This document shows, one piece after another, positions 10,258 to 21,734 of a stretch of 64,000 nt of DNA (position 1 is the first letter of the stretch; the number at the start of each line of letters is the position of its first letter). Location of the stretch: NCBI GenBank assembly GCA_947652605.1, contig OX393581.1, positions 11,970,640-12,034,639 of the forward strand, written 5' to 3'. Below the pieces are notes generated by a model. That model made no database searches, was not told the origin of the DNA, and saw only the letters and a program-made list of their open reading frames with translations. A program made the translations under genes and the position numbers. The stretch comes from Elmis aenea. Taxonomy: Eukaryota > Arthropoda > Insecta > Coleoptera > Elmidae.

Positions 10258-11930
10258 GTCATGAGTCCTTCTACCGTTAGGTGTAGGACTGTTAAGTTGT
10301 GTTGTGCTGACTTTTTTCATAATTTTCTGTCTCTCGTGCTAGATTTTTTATGTCTTTTTATTTGATGTTTCTATCCATTGCTGCTTTTTTAACTTCTCCT
10401 GCCAGGTTTTGTCTGTCTATTTTTTTGTTTTGTTTTCCCCTGTGATCTTGCTTCATAGGCTTTTCTGGTTAACCTTTCTTCTTTCATCCTATAAATGTGA
10501 CCCAACCATCCCAGCTCTTTCTTGTATTTTTGTTTCAGCTGGTTTTATCTTTAATTTGTTCTCTATATGTTTCATTGCTGATTCTATCTTTGTTGGGTTT
10601 TTCTTGTTTTTTTTTAGAAATCCCATTTCTGCTGCATTTACTCGGCTACAATTTTTATTTGTGAGTTTCGGGACTTCTCTATTTTCAAAAAATGTTGGTC
10701 TTAAACTGTTAAATATTCTTTCCACATTTCCTGTCCTTTCGCTTATTTCCTTGTCCATTGCTCCATTTTTCTCTATGATCACTCCTAATTATTTAAAGCT
10801 TTCTAGCTGTTTCAACCTAAGCCCATTTAAACTTATGTTAGGCCAGTGGTTTCCAACCTTTTTGTACTTTTGCACCCCTTTTTCATAAAAAAATGTTTGC
10901 GCTTCCCTCACTTTTCGTAACAATTTAATTTCATAAATAATTATTTAATGGGCTACAAAACAATATACCATATTTTGTAAAAATAGAGTTTTTCTTTGTT
11001 TGTATTCAAAAAAGATATTTTGGTAACAGCTGCGCGCAATAGTCCCGTGCCCCCCTAGGGGGGCGCGCCCCACAGGTTGGAAACCACTGTAAGTTAGGCC
11101 CTTTGTTCTCTGTTGTAACGATTATAGTTTTAGTTTTGTCTGTATTTATTTTCATATTGAATTTTTCCAATTCCTGGTTTAGAGTTTCTAGATTATGCTG
11201 CAGATTCTTTTCTGTTTCCGCGACTAAGACCATGTCGTCCGCGAACATTAGCTCAGTTATGTTTATTTTTTCCATTTTCCAGTTGCCTAGGTGAAACGGT
11301 CTCATTTTTTATTTTACTTCTTTAATAACCCCATCTATAACTACTGAGAATATTATTGGACTGAGTACACATCCTTGTTTTAAGCCCTCTTTTGTTTCAA
11401 TCTCTTCCGATTCTTCTTTTTGGGTTCTTACAATATTTACTACTTTTTCGTACATTTCTTTTATTATGTCAATTGTTTCTATTTCTATTCCCTTCCTTCT
11501 TAGGCCTCTCCATGCGTCTTTTCTTCTGATTTTATCGAATGATTTTTCCAAGTCTATAAAACATAAATGTATTTTTTTGTTTTTGGTTAAGCTCTTTTCA
11601 ATTGTTTGTCGTAGTATAAAGACTTGGTCTTGTGTACTTTTTGCTCTTCTAAAACCGTATTGGAATTTTTCTAGTGTATTTTCTATTTATTCTTTTAATC
11701 TGCATTCCATTACTCTTGCCAGTATTTTATCTGGTACACTCATTAGTGTTATTCCTCTATAGTTAGAACAATCCCTTTTGTCCCCTTCTTGTATAATGAT
11801 AGGATTATTTAAAGTTCTATGTTCCAATCCCTTGGTACTTTTCTTGATTTTATTATTTCCTTTAATAGAGCCCGTAGTGCTTTTTCCCCTAATTCTTCCA
11901 TGTATTTTTTGTTATAATAATGAAAAACGT
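10258..11930 (-). pseudogene. Non-LTR retrotransposon (LINE) reverse transcriptase pseudogene
   Basis: From 11930 downward, minus-strand frames give the RT domain in order: NPIIQEGDKRDCSNYRGITL, FQYGFRRAKSTQDQVFILRQ, FIDLEKSFDKI, EGLKQGCVLSPIIFSVVIDG, and LMFADDMVLVAE around 11240, the catalytic YADD-type box. Then come INTDKTKTIIVT and a C-terminal part, MIIEKNGAMDKEISERTGNV and RVNAAEMGF (10489-10782), followed by a degraded KPAETKIQER tail. Frameshifts and stops are scattered throughout. The RT is followed by a C-terminal segment of the kind found in many insect endonuclease/RT LINEs. The 5' end and any endonuclease are absent. A hAT MITE interrupts it at 10844-11091. The clade was not determined. 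Confidence 0.85.
10844..11091. mobile_element. hAT-type MITE inserted in the LINE
   Basis: A 248-bp insertion with inverted ends CAGTGGTTTCCAACC at left and GGTTGGAAACCACTG at right. It is flanked by an 8-base near-duplication, TGTTAGGC (10836-10843) and AGTTAGGC (11092-11099). Removing it restores continuity of the LINE. There is no coding capacity. Confidence 0.85.
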
Positions 11931-12540
11931 AGGTCTCTCTACAACATCAAATAGTTCTAAATTCAATTGTATCGTTGTAGATGAAAATGAATTCTGAATA
12001 CAATTTAATTTTTTTACAATGTCTCGGAGTTGTAGCTACAAAGTTAGCTACTTTATGTATTTTTATTTGTCTGTTTAATAAATATTGATGTATTCAGCTA
12101 ATAGATAGTTCGAATATTAAGCAGAGGCCTTCTGATTGCATCGGATATCAAAACAGCAAACTGTCTGGGATTGTTTGCAAACTATGTAGGAGGTTTGTAA
12201 ACTATCTGATTGTTTATTTTATAAATTAATTAGTTACTGCTCCAAATAGCTAATAGTTTTTAAATATAGTAACCAATTTTAAAAGAAGTCAATCGGTATT
12301 TATCTGGTGGAAATTAAATTAAACCAACAGCCCTTAATGTCTGGTTTGCGAACCGCCTAGTGTGCAAGCACTCAAAATGTAACATGTTGCTTAAGGGTTG
12401 TTTCCCGACTTATTAGACCATTTTAATGACTTTTTGTATAAGTACATCATTTGGTAGAGTATTAAATTCGACTTCGTTACAACTAAAATTGTGTACTCTT
12501 TACCTGGAAATGCAAAATTAAGTTATTATTTCAAAAAAAT
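11931..12540. other. AT-rich spacer
   Basis: No gene or paired repeat seen. It separates the minus-strand LINE from the plus-strand jockey copy. Confidence 0.3.
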
Positions 12541-14140
12541 CAGGCCCCTAAGGAAGTAATAAACGAAATTAAAAACATGGATCCAAAGAAGGCACCTGGC
12601 TACGACCTAATAACAGGAGAAATTATACAACAACTGCCCAAGAAAGCTATTGCCAAATTGACTCACCTTATTAACGCTATTATCAGGTTGAAACATATAC
12701 CAAGACTATGGAAAGTAGCCGAGGTTGTTATGATCCCAAAACCGGGAAAGCAATTAAATGAAGCAAAAGGATACCGACCGATTTCTCTATTGCCTGCAAT
12801 GTCAAAATTGTTTGAAAAACTCCTACTAAAACAGCTAAAACCTATTATAGAGAAAAAGAAATTAATCCCTGATCATCAATTTGGCTTCCGAAACCAGCAC
12901 TCCACTATACAACAAGTGCATAGAATAACAGATGTTATTGAAAATGCGCTTGAAAACAAAAAAATCTGTTCAGCAATATTCCTTGATGTAGCGGCAGCCT
13001 TCGACAAGGTATGGCATTCTGGCCTTATTCAAAAATTAGAAGAAAAAATACCTAAAGACTTCACCGAGATTTTAAAATCCTATATATCCGACAGACTGTT
13101 CAGAGTGCGCCAGGAAGATCAGTTCTCAGAGCTAAAAAATATTGGGGCTGGAGTTCCACAGGGCAGCGTTCTTGGCCCGGTCCTGTATCTCCTATATACC
13201 AACGACATACCAGCAATAGATAACATGGTCACAGCAACGTTTGCCGACGACACTGCTATACTTGCAGTGTCGGGTGACGTGGGCGAGGCGGCCCAGAAAC
13301 TACAACGCGCCATCAATAAGGTCAGCGCATGGACCGACCAGTGGCGAATCAAACTAAATGAAGACAAATTTAATCTGTCCATATAAATTTTACCAATAAA
13401 CGTATTACACAAATCCCTGTTAAAATAAATGGGAAAATAATACCATATTCCAATACTGCCAAGTATCTTGGGATGACGCTAGACACCAAACTACGATGGA
13501 AAACCCATATCAAAATAAAACGTCAAGAACTAGGCTTGAAATACAAAAGTATGTATTGGTTATTGGGACGCAAATCCCAGTTATCCACGCAAAATAAATT
13601 AATAATATACAAGCAGGTACTCAAGCCTGTGTGGTCCTATGGTGCACAACTATGGGGGTGTTCCAAAAAAAGTAATGTAGAAATTATAAAACGCTTCGAA
13701 AACAAGATATTGAGAAACATCGTGGATGCGCCTTGGTACGTGCGTAGTGATGACATCCATCGTGATCTTAATATCTGCTCAGTGGAGGATGAAATAAAAA
13801 AAGTCGCGGTGAGACACAGGAATACACTACAAAAACACCCGAACGTCGAGGCAGCTCAACTTCTGCAAGGGGGAGGAGCGGTGCGGAGGCTAAAACGTGT
13901 GAAACCCCTTGATCTAAGTGCTAACTAAGTGATAGAGTGATAAAGTGTCATGTCAGTGTGGTGATGCGTTTAATTGCTATTGCGAAATAGCCAACAAGAA
14001 AAGAAATTGTGAGACACCAGTGGGTGAGACAATTCACATATAACCCTAGATTTAAGATATGTTAGACTTAAGCTAATCGTTAGTCTGTAAGACTAGTTTT
14101 AGTTAAAAATAATAAAAAAAAAAATAAAAAAAAAAAATTA
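12541..14140 (+). pseudogene. 5'-truncated jockey-clade retrotransposon (RT and C-terminus)
   Basis: Coding similarity starts inside the RT at about 12541. Blocks in order are MDPKKAPGYDLITGEI, KGYRPISLLPAMSKLFEKLL, DHQFGFRNQHSTIQQVHRI, FLDVAAAFDKVWHSGL, GVPQGSVLGPVLYLLYTNDI, and the catalytic FADDTAIL at residue 222 of the first frame (12577-13386). One frameshift near 13380 moves the frame to INFTNKRITQIPVKI. The second frame (13473-13928) has YLGMTLDTKLRWKTHI (beginning just upstream of it), KPVWSYGAQLWGCS and DAPWYVRSDDIHRDLNI, the usual jockey C-terminal signature. The A-rich tail ends near 14140. The endonuclease and ORF1 are missing. A target duplication was not clear. Confidence 0.9.
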
Positions 14141-14723
14141 TTTAAGTTTGTCCGGGAAAGATCTAGGGGCTCCGTCGGGAAGCAAATAAAACCGACATTG
14201 TTGTAACAATGCTACACGTTACTTTCTTATTTACAGAGTTTTTTTTACATTAATTTTAAAGTTAAGTTTAAAGAAAACATTTTGTAATTTAAAATGCAGC
14301 GATGCAGAAATAATGAACGTAGATAAACGAAGCTGTAACAAAAGTTACCGATGTATTGTAATTTTGCTGCTTAAATTATATTTTTATAAGATTATGCAAA
14401 AGAGCAGTAAATCAAGACATGTCGGGTGTCTTAACTTTATAAAAGGATTTTATTTTGTTGCAATATCCTAAACTTTTGTATTTAACTTCTGTATTCAACA
14501 AATTAATTGAATCCAAGAGGTAATTTATCTCTAGAATAATATATTTGGCCATTGGGGCATCCAAAATTATCAACATTTTCTTTACCGGTAAATATTTTAA
14601 GTAAAAATCGGTTAACCGATAATTTACTAGCAAGCAATATTTTTATAGTCAGTGCAAAGGGGTATTTAATAATAAGCTATTAAGTTTTAATAAAAGGTTA
14701 ATATATTAACAAAAATATATATA
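14141..14723. other. Spacer, partly GC-rich next to the jockey tail
   Basis: Bases 14150-14200 (TTTGTCCGGGAAAGATC, then GGGGCTCCGTCGGGAAGC) are GC-richer than their surroundings and could be 3' sequence of an element. The rest is AT-rich with no gene. Confidence 0.3.
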
Positions 14724-15240
14724 CAGGGTGCGTAGAACACTAGGACAACTATGAGAATCTCGTGAACGGTATTAGCTACGAAGTCGATAAAATTAGACAA
14801 ACCGTTCCTATTTTAAAAGTAAATTTGTGGTACTTACTAAGTTTTTTAAAAATAATGCATGGTTTGCGTATTTTTAATTTATCTTTTGGTCAAAATCTGT
14901 AAACAGATGTCACAGCCAAAGACGCATTTCATACTAAAAAGTTAACCTTTGTCAGTTATATTAAAATTGTTGTAGTTTTATAAATAAAAGTCCTGTTTTT
15001 AACCACATAATAGTGTCTATCGCTGTTTCTTTTTAAGTGCAGTAGATACTGTAAAGATATTCATAAATGAAATTGTATTTGTCAGTATTTAGCGTGCCAT
15101 GTGTTTTTTTTTTTAAATATACATATATCTTTCGGTTCGTACCTAGCTTGTCAAAATATGAACATTTTGTCGCATTTAACCAACTTAGTATATCTCTGTT
15201 TAAGAGATCTTAGTTGTTGCCTTGTATTTGGCGCACCCTG
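14724..15240. mobile_element. Foldback/MITE of the CAGGGTG end type
   Basis: It begins at CAGGGTGCGTAGAACAC after TA and ends at GCGCACCCTG before TA. The two arms remain loosely complementary for more than 100 bases. The TA target and CAGGG end suggest the Tc1/mariner superfamily. No protein remnant was recognised. Confidence 0.65.
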
Positions 15241-15779
15241 TATATAAAAATTATATTCAAATGTTCAAGCGCTTTGTCAACATAAATGTACATCTGCTCT
15301 TGCTTCTGTATTTTCCAATTAATTACAAAATTATTAAACAAAAATCGATGGAAATTAAATGTGGTAAACACGCTGGAAGATATTTTGTTGAAATGAATAA
15401 ACTACAAAGTCGAGTAAATATCACTTTTTTCAAAGGATTTCTTGTGAAAATTCAATACTATCTTTAAGACTTTTTTCTGTTCATCAGTTGTAGTCTAATT
15501 TTCGCGTTTCGTCAATAAATTCTTGGAAAAAATTATTGATTTTTTATTAAACTTTTATCTATTTTAATAAATAAATTACTTAAATATGATCAAACAGTTT
15601 ACGTATTAAAAGTTTATTAAACTTAATAAATACGAAAATTAACCTCTACACTCTAGCTAGAGATTATAAAGCAGAAAAGAATAAAATTCTCTTTATTGTC
15701 CTAACGGAACTAATGTGAAATACATTTAACTGGGATGTGTTTTTCTATTTATAATTTTTTTCTTTTGTGTTGAAAGTCG
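15241..15779. other. AT-rich spacer
   Basis: No supported gene. A short open frame at 15222-15467 has no recognisable features and starts inside the repeat end. Confidence 0.3.
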
Positions 15780-15875
15780 ATGTGCTCCGAAGACATGGTA
15801 ATTAATGGTCTAATCAGATGCACGAATTTTGATTCGCGTGATTTTGATCCCGATAAAAATAATCAAAAACGAAAG
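15780..15875 (+). CDS. Candidate first coding exon, product unknown
   Basis: An ATG at 15780 is preceded by an in-frame TGA nine bases upstream and opens 32 codons: MCSEDMVINGLIRCTNFDSR then DFDPDKNNQKRK. The frame ends exactly at AAG|GTATGA, a good insect 5' splice site in phase 0, and hits a stop immediately afterwards. The acidic-then-basic composition is protein-like, and the base composition is less AT-rich than flanking DNA. I cannot place it in a family. A partner exon should lie downstream on the plus strand. The case rests on the start, frame and donor coinciding, so confidence is modest. Confidence 0.3.
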
Positions 15876-16640
15876 GTATGAATGTTCACGATACGTTTTA
15901 CAGCGTCGTTCTGCGAAACTTAATCGTGTTTAGCAATATTATCAGTGAGAACTTTTTTAATTTGCCGTTTTATCGTGTTTAACGTGAATTGGGTTAATAA
16001 TGTAACGGAGTTCCAGAAGCGTCGATTAATATTTATTTTCCGGCATTATCTTTTCATTTAATCTGAGTTTTTCACTGTGTACCTAAAGTTTTTGGTGGCC
16101 ATCCCAGGTGGATTACACTGTTAGTCCGAGGCAAATTGCTTACAGCGTGCAACGAAAGTATTTCTTTAAATTGCCAGGAGGAAAGAAACACCGCAGAAAA
16201 TAAAAACTGAAGAAAAAACGTTTTAGCGATTTATAGTTCATTCGAAAGATTTTCGCACTGAATTATTAAAATTTTGATTATACCGCCACTACTTATTTAC
16301 AGTTTAGTTAAAGTGTTGATAAAGTTGCTGAAATTTAATTCTTGTAAGAAGGGAAAAGCAAGTAAATTTTACTAAAATAGCGGCTTAAATTAGATTTAAA
16401 ACATTAACTATTTGTTTTTTGTAATTGCGCAGAAAATCAGTTTCATACTTAAAATTGTTGGATTTGTGTATGTGAGTTTTAGATTATGAAAGTTTATCAT
16501 CTTTAAAATGAGTGATCGATTAGGTATCAACATTTTCAACAACTTGATATATCTAAAACCAAGTAAGGTATAGTCAAAATTTTTGATTCACAATTAAATG
16601 AAAGTTCTTCTACTTTTAATTGGCAATTTAACCTAGTGAT
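15876..16640. other. Spacer; would be intron if the 15.8-kb exon is real
   Basis: No recognisable gene. Bases 16090-16200 are mildly GC-richer, but no open frame with splice signals was convincing. Confidence 0.3.
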
Positions 16641-16649
16641 TTCACCTAC

Positions 16650-17660
16650 CATCTTCCCATCTTCTAAATAAACGGTCTTTTCCTTGCGGGTGGTGGACTC
16701 TTGTGATGCGGGGCTCTCTTCATTGTCATTCTGCTAATATGTTCGTTCCAAAACTCTTGTTTATCCCTCTTGCTATATCGTTTATGCTTGTCTGTTATCG
16801 GAGGTCTTTGTTTCTCTTCTTGTTCTTCTCCTTGTCCTCGTCCTCCTCGTCCTCGTCCTCGTCGTCCTCCTCCTCGTCCTCCTCCTCCTCGTCCTCCTCC
16901 TCCTCGTCCTCCTCCTCCCCCTCCTCCCCCTCTTCCTCCTCCTCCTCCATCATCCTTTATTTTAGGCATTAATTCTGCCACTGTTATACAGTTACTCCTT
17001 TTTCTTGTTAGGTCGTCCCATACTTCTTCTTCTACGTTTGATTTGTCTCGTACTATCTGCGCTGGTCTACTGCGCCTTATTCTTGATATATTATGTTCAT
17101 TCCATCCCTCCTTCTGTTCTCAGTACATTCTACTATTGCTTCTATGTAATATATCCGTCTTATTTTTACACTTGTCACCCTGTCTCGTAATGTTTTATTA
17201 GTTATTTTCCTCAGCACCTTTAACTCCGTCGTTTCCATGTTGCCTTGTTTTTGCAGTTTTTGGTCTTGGTTTGGCTGCATATGTCGCAATGGGTCTTATT
17301 ACTGATTTGTATATTTTGGCTTTTGTTTTCGTTTTGAGGTGTTTGTTTTGCTAAGTTGTTAATTTAGGCATTCTTCGACTCTATTAGCCTTATTTACTTG
17401 TTCTTGGACTTCTGCTTATGTGTAACCGTACCTGCAAATTTGCACTTCCAGATATTTCATCTGTTCAAAACTCTTGTTATTAGTTAGTAGCTTGCACCTT
17501 ACAGGTTCTTTGAAAGTAACAATGGTTTTAGTCTTTTCTGTTGAGATCTTCATATTGTGTCTTTCGCTGATGGTTTTAAATTGCAATATTACAATTCAAA
17601 GACAGTCTTTATTTTCGGCTTAACATTCTTCTGTTCTCTTATTACCATAATCGAGTGTCC
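16650..17660 (-). pseudogene. LINE 3' coding fragment with microsatellite expansion
   Basis: The minus strand, from about 17660 down, gives KISTEKTKTIVTFKEPVRCK (near 17550), then KQGNMETTELKVLRKITNKT and LRDRVTSVKIR (17077-17289), and finally QEFWNEHISRMTMKR with a KSPPPARKR end (16664 onward). This order is the usual C-terminal region of insect endonuclease/RT LINEs downstream of the YADD box. It resembles the 10.3-11.9 kb element but is not the same copy. Several stops and shifts are present. The region contains a GGA/CGA-rich microsatellite that adds a long Gly/Arg stretch in frame. Confidence 0.75.
16826..16953. repeat. (TCCTCC/TCCTCG)n microsatellite
   Basis: About 128 bases of almost pure TCC and TCG triplets on the plus strand. 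On the minus strand, in the LINE frame, it encodes a Gly/Arg-rich stretch. It is the most GC-rich tract in the window. Confidence 0.95.
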
Positions 17661-18035
17661 TGTCTGAGGTAATAGTTCTCATTTTGGATTTCGTCAGTAT
17701 TTTTTTTTAAATTTTAATCTTTCGGCTTTTGTTAATCATAATCGGCCGAACTCATGACATAATTCTCAAAGAAGCTCCAAAAGGCAGAACATGTAATAAT
17801 TTGCCATGAAGCTAAACGAAGGGTTTCAGAGCAATGTTTATTATTTTGTCGTTATTTTGATGAGTGGTACTTGCATTTAAAATTTGGGACACCCTTTTCT
17901 GAATACTCTGTGTAAATTGACCTTTGCTACGCAACAATGTGTACTATTTTTTAAATACATTAATCGTAAATGACATTTAGGGTGTTGAAACTAACTAAGG
18001 ATTGGAACTGACTGCAAAATTCTTATAAATATTAA
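17661..18035. other. Spacer
   Basis: No gene recognised. GGGACACCCTTTTCTGAATA at about 17888 resembles a transposon terminus but has no partner. Confidence 0.3.
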
Positions 18036-18039
18036 AAAT

Positions 18040-18375
18040 AATCGGCTTTCGAATTCGAAAAAGAGTATGTACAGGGGTGGCTAAGAGTTACTTTCTGCTT
18101 TCTTCTAATTTTAGATGTGATGTGTTTTAGCTCATTCAAAGTGTTTGGCTTATCAATATAAACTAGCTTAAATCCCCACACAAACATTTTCCTTTGGTCA
18201 AAGGACGGGTGATCTCGCCGGCCACAGTGTAACTCCAAATTTTCTAATAGGTGATTTGGAAAAAGGTTATCATGGTTTCATGAGGTGTGTGAGCTGTAGT
18301 ACTATCTTGTTGAAACCATTCGCACCCCACGTAAAATTTTTCTAGCTGCAAGTAACTATTAACTGGACTTGCCCA
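18040..18375 (-). pseudogene. Tc1/mariner-superfamily transposase fragment
   Basis: On the minus strand the segment reads WFQQDSTTAHTPHETM, the second catalytic Asp block (consensus WFQQDGATAHTA). Then, with frame changes, WPARSPVL occupies the position of the third Asp block, where the Asp is lost. It continues VWGFKLVYIDKPNTLNELKH, like the WGYLK--VY--KP-TL-ELK tail. Only the middle and C-terminal catalytic region is left. It belongs to the same broad clade as the remnants at 6.7, 50.7 and 59.9 kb. Confidence 0.75.
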
Positions 18376-18436
18376 GTACTTTTAAACAAAGAGTTTTACA
18401 CCGTGCGTTATTTTTAATTATATTTCTCTACATTTG

Positions 18437-19657
18437 TCAGGTAACCAAAAAAGTTCATGCGGTGTTTGATTGTAAAATATAAAAATTCATTAGAAACCAG
18501 TAATACACAATTATTCATCGAAATAATTACCATCACACTTAATGACCTTTTGCCAACGTAACGCCAATTTTTGTATACCGTTGTTGTAGAAAACCATGGA
18601 TTTTGAATCAAAAAATTGACAGACTGAATTAATTACATCAACTCGAGTTTTAAACTGCCTATGCCTTATACAGTTCTCAAGAACCAAGAAAAGGTGGAAA
18701 TGCCAGGAGAATAAGGAGGGTGTGGTAACGTTTCCCAGAAAAGTATGGAAATTTTATCCTACTTTTGCGGTATGAGGTCTAGCATTGTCCTGTAAGAATA
18801 GCACTTTGTTTTGATTGACCAAAGAAGGCTGTTTATGGATTACTGCTGCTTGTACTCGCTGAAGCTGTTCATAATAGAACACAGCAGTGATGGTTTGATT
18901 CATTTTCAAATACTCAGAATGGATAATTCTGGCTGCTGTCCACCAAACACACAATAAAATCTATTTTGGGTGCAAGGAAGCCTTTGGTGTGTGTGGTATT
19001 GGATCAGATGGTGACAATCAATGATAACGCTTAGAATTGGAGTACAGTATCCACTTTTCTTCGCAAGTTAACAAGCGATCAAAAAAGGATTCATTTTCAT
19101 TGCGTGATAAGTTTGCCGAACAAATGGTAAGAAGGCTACATTTCTTATCAATTAACAATTCATGTGGGACCCATTTGCTTACCTTCCACGTTTTCTCTAT
19201 CTGGTGAAGGTGCAAACGAATGGTTTGATCACTCACATTGCACCTTTTTGCAAGCTCTAAGCACTTCGCGCTGGAATTAGCCTCCAAAACTTCTTTAATA
19301 TCCTCGTTGTTAATGATATTCGGTCTCCGAGAGCGCGCTTCGTCGGTCAAGTTGAAATCTTCCAAAGAAAATCTCTTGAACCACTTCTGTGCTGTTCGAT
19401 CGCTTAGAGCATGATCTCCGAACGCGGTAAATATTTTTCGCGCCGCCTCAGCTGCTTTGGTGCCGAGTTTGTACTCGAATTAAAGTTTTATTCGTTTTCA
19501 TTTTAACAATTATCGCCAAATTTGAATGTATTGAATGAAATAGTGATTACTACAGTAGATGACACTATATTAACAAGTGCTATCGATAACAACAACTTAA
19601 AAAATAATCATGACAATCTGTATTAAAAAAAACGCAAGAACTTTTTTAGTTGCCTGA
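18437..19657 (-). mobile_element. Near full-length mariner element, inactive
   Basis: Inverted ends TCAGGTAACCAAAAAAGTTC (left, 18437) and TCAGGCAACTAAAAAAGTTC (right, read inward from 19657), with TA immediately right of the element. At 1221 bp it has the normal length for mariner. The minus-strand transposase runs from FEYKLGTKAAEAARKIF near 19490 through TAQKWFKRF and DEARSRRPN to WVPHELLIDKK. The catalytic blocks are TCEEKWILY (first D replaced by E), LQDNARPHTA (second D kept) and PHPPYSPG (third D replaced by G). Frame breaks fall near 19018, 18754 and 18600. Two of three catalytic Asp are therefore lost. Confidence 0.92.
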
Positions 19658-20565
19658 TAGATGCAATTATGCATCGTATTATACGACTATTGCCTTAACC
19701 CTTGTGGTGGAAACCCTTTTTTCTACACATCTACAGCGACAAAATAAATATTTGGTAACGAGCTCAATAAAAACTAAGCTTGCATTGTAGTAAATAATTT
19801 TTAATATTTCGAAAACGATCCCGCCATGCAAATGTTATAATTTTGGTAATGCACCCCGTTTTTTGTTTAACGTGTATTCATCAAATTTCATGTTGTGTAC
19901 TTATTGCGGCGCTTCTGATTGAAATTCACGTCATACACGAAAACGTGCCAATAAAAAGGTCCAGCAGTCGAAAAACAAATTCTGAAACGTCCTTCATATA
20001 CTGCTTTTGAAGCTCAGTTATATCCGAACATGTTCCAATTGGTTGCTCGTCCATTGTTTACAGTCAATGGCGCGCTTTTGTGTCGGATAAAAAATAAGCC
20101 TATCGATTCGTAAAATAAACAGACGCGATCCGAATTTTTGTATATATCGAGACTTGGTGGACGAAATAGTGCATCGAACCAGTTAAAATTACAAAAGGTA
20201 CACAAATCCCTAGTATATTGCCAGTCTTGAGGGTTGTTTCAAATCAAATTTATGTAGGAAATGGGGGGTAAGCACGGTTTTATTGTTTTGTTTTTTGTAG
20301 GCAAATAAAAGCGTGGATATTCTTGTAGTAGCAGGTAAATACGTTTCATGAAAGTAAGTTTAAGAGACATTGACATTAAATTATGTAGTCGCGTTACCTA
20401 AATTGTTACACTTTCTATGTTTTGCATAAATTTTTAAATTATGATTAAACTAATAAAATTTTTCATTTTTAATTATTTTCTTGATATTTTCTAATAAAAC
20501 GTTTGATTCAAAAAGAAAAAAAAACTTATTAAATCATATTTACCAATAATACGTATTAAGATATA
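19658..20565. other. AT-rich spacer
   Basis: No gene recognised on either strand and no paired repeat ends. Confidence 0.3.
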
Positions 20566-21290
20566 CAGGGTGGCCTATTTTCGATGCCCATAGTGGTATC
20601 TCGGTTATTATCAGATATAGAAAAAAACTAAGTACGTAGTCCCGATTTCTTTTGTTGAGAGGAATTCATTGCTGTATAAAGATTTTTGATGCCTTTTTTA
20701 AAAATTTCGAAATATAGCCAAAAACCGATTTTTGGCAATTTTCAAAAAATGTTAAATATCTCGCTTAAACGAAAAGATAGAAAAAAACTTTAAAGACATT
20801 TTTGGCATGGTTTTTGGTCCTTCATAAGATAGCGATGTTCAATTGTTTTTTTACTCATATCAATGCCGATATATTACACCTAACTTTCTTATTTTAAATA
20901 GCAACCATAAGCAAATTATATATTTTTGAAAAGCGCAAAAAGTAGGCTTTTAATTTATGTCAAAGCCAACTATGGTTGCCATTTAAAATAAGGAAGTTAG
21001 GTGTAATAAGTCAATATTTATTTGAGTAAAATAAATTAAATATCGCTATCTTATTAAGAACAAAAAACCATGCCAAAAATGTCTTTTCGTTTAAGCGAGA
21101 TATTTAACATTTTTGAAATTACCAAAAACGGTGTTTGGCTATATTTCGAAAATTAAAAAAGATATCAAAAATCTGTTAACGGCAATGAATTTCTCTCGAA
21201 AAAATAAATCGAGACTACGTACTTAGTTTTTTTCTATCTTTGATAATAACCGCGATACCCTGTATGGGCATTAAAATAGGCCACATAAGG
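20566..21290. mobile_element. Long foldback element (arms about 350 bp)
   Basis: It begins CAGGGTGGCCTATTTTCGAT after TA. Almost all of the left half returns in reverse complement in the right half. Paired landmarks include ATGGCAACC/AGCAACC, AAATATCTCGCTTAAACGAA and AAACTAAGTACGTAGTC on both arms. The right terminus is disturbed (ATACCCTGTATGGGC then GGCCACATAAGGG). No open frame is preserved. Confidence 0.85.
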
Positions 21291-21545
21291 GTGGTCCACA
21301 TAGAATTGAAATCTATTTAGTGATGCTTTGATGTTTTTAAAACGTTCCATGGCACACTAGATAATAAAAAATAATCAAAATGGGCATTTTTTAAATCGTT
21401 AATAACTCGGTTATAGTTTATGGCTCAAAAAATATTTTTGGGTAAAAAAATTAAGTAGATATTTTTACGCGCTAAAATGAAAACATTAATTTATTTTAAC
21501 ATTGTTTAAATTCTTAGATAAATTACAAACTTGCGTTTTTGATGA
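21291..21545. repeat. Dispersed repeat shared with 31,860-32,087
   Basis: AGTGATGCTTTGATGTTTTT, TCGTTAATAACTCGGTTATA and AAAATATTTTTGGGTAAA here recur in reverse orientation at 31860-32010. GTGGTCCACATAGAA corresponds to the CAGGGTTGTTCACATAG end there. It abuts the foldback on the left, so two elements sit back to back. Confidence 0.7.
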
Positions 21546-21639
21546 AGGTGTGACTTAAAAAAATAGATTCTTGAGTTGGTGACTAAAAAAAAAGATAAAA
21601 CCTGTTTTAACCGATATTAAATTTCAGTTCAGGTTAACG

Positions 21640-21734
21640 AAATTTGATGGGTGGGAACGTAAAGAACGAAAACGAAATATTTCGTTTTCGTTTCGATCAA
21701 AAACGAAGGAAATATTTTTCGCTTTTAGTCCCTG
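21640..21734. mobile_element. Right end related to the 0.7-2.8 kb hAT-like family
   Basis: AACGAAAACGAAATATTTCG and a final TTTTAGTCCCTG match the CAGGGACTAAAAACG end seen at 1250 and the right end at 2779. Only one terminus is visible. Confidence 0.55.

Noticed and set aside
10409..10888. 159-codon plus-strand open frame
   Set aside because: It is antisense to the C-terminal coding region of the minus-strand LINE, whose frame has clear family motifs; the plus frame has none.
13119..13412. 97-codon minus-strand frame
   Set aside because: Antisense of the jockey RT catalytic region at 12.5-13.4 kb.
16703..17201. Ser-rich and Pro/Arg-rich plus-strand frames
   Set aside because: They are translations of the TCC/TCG microsatellite and the antisense of a LINE; low complexity and no domain.
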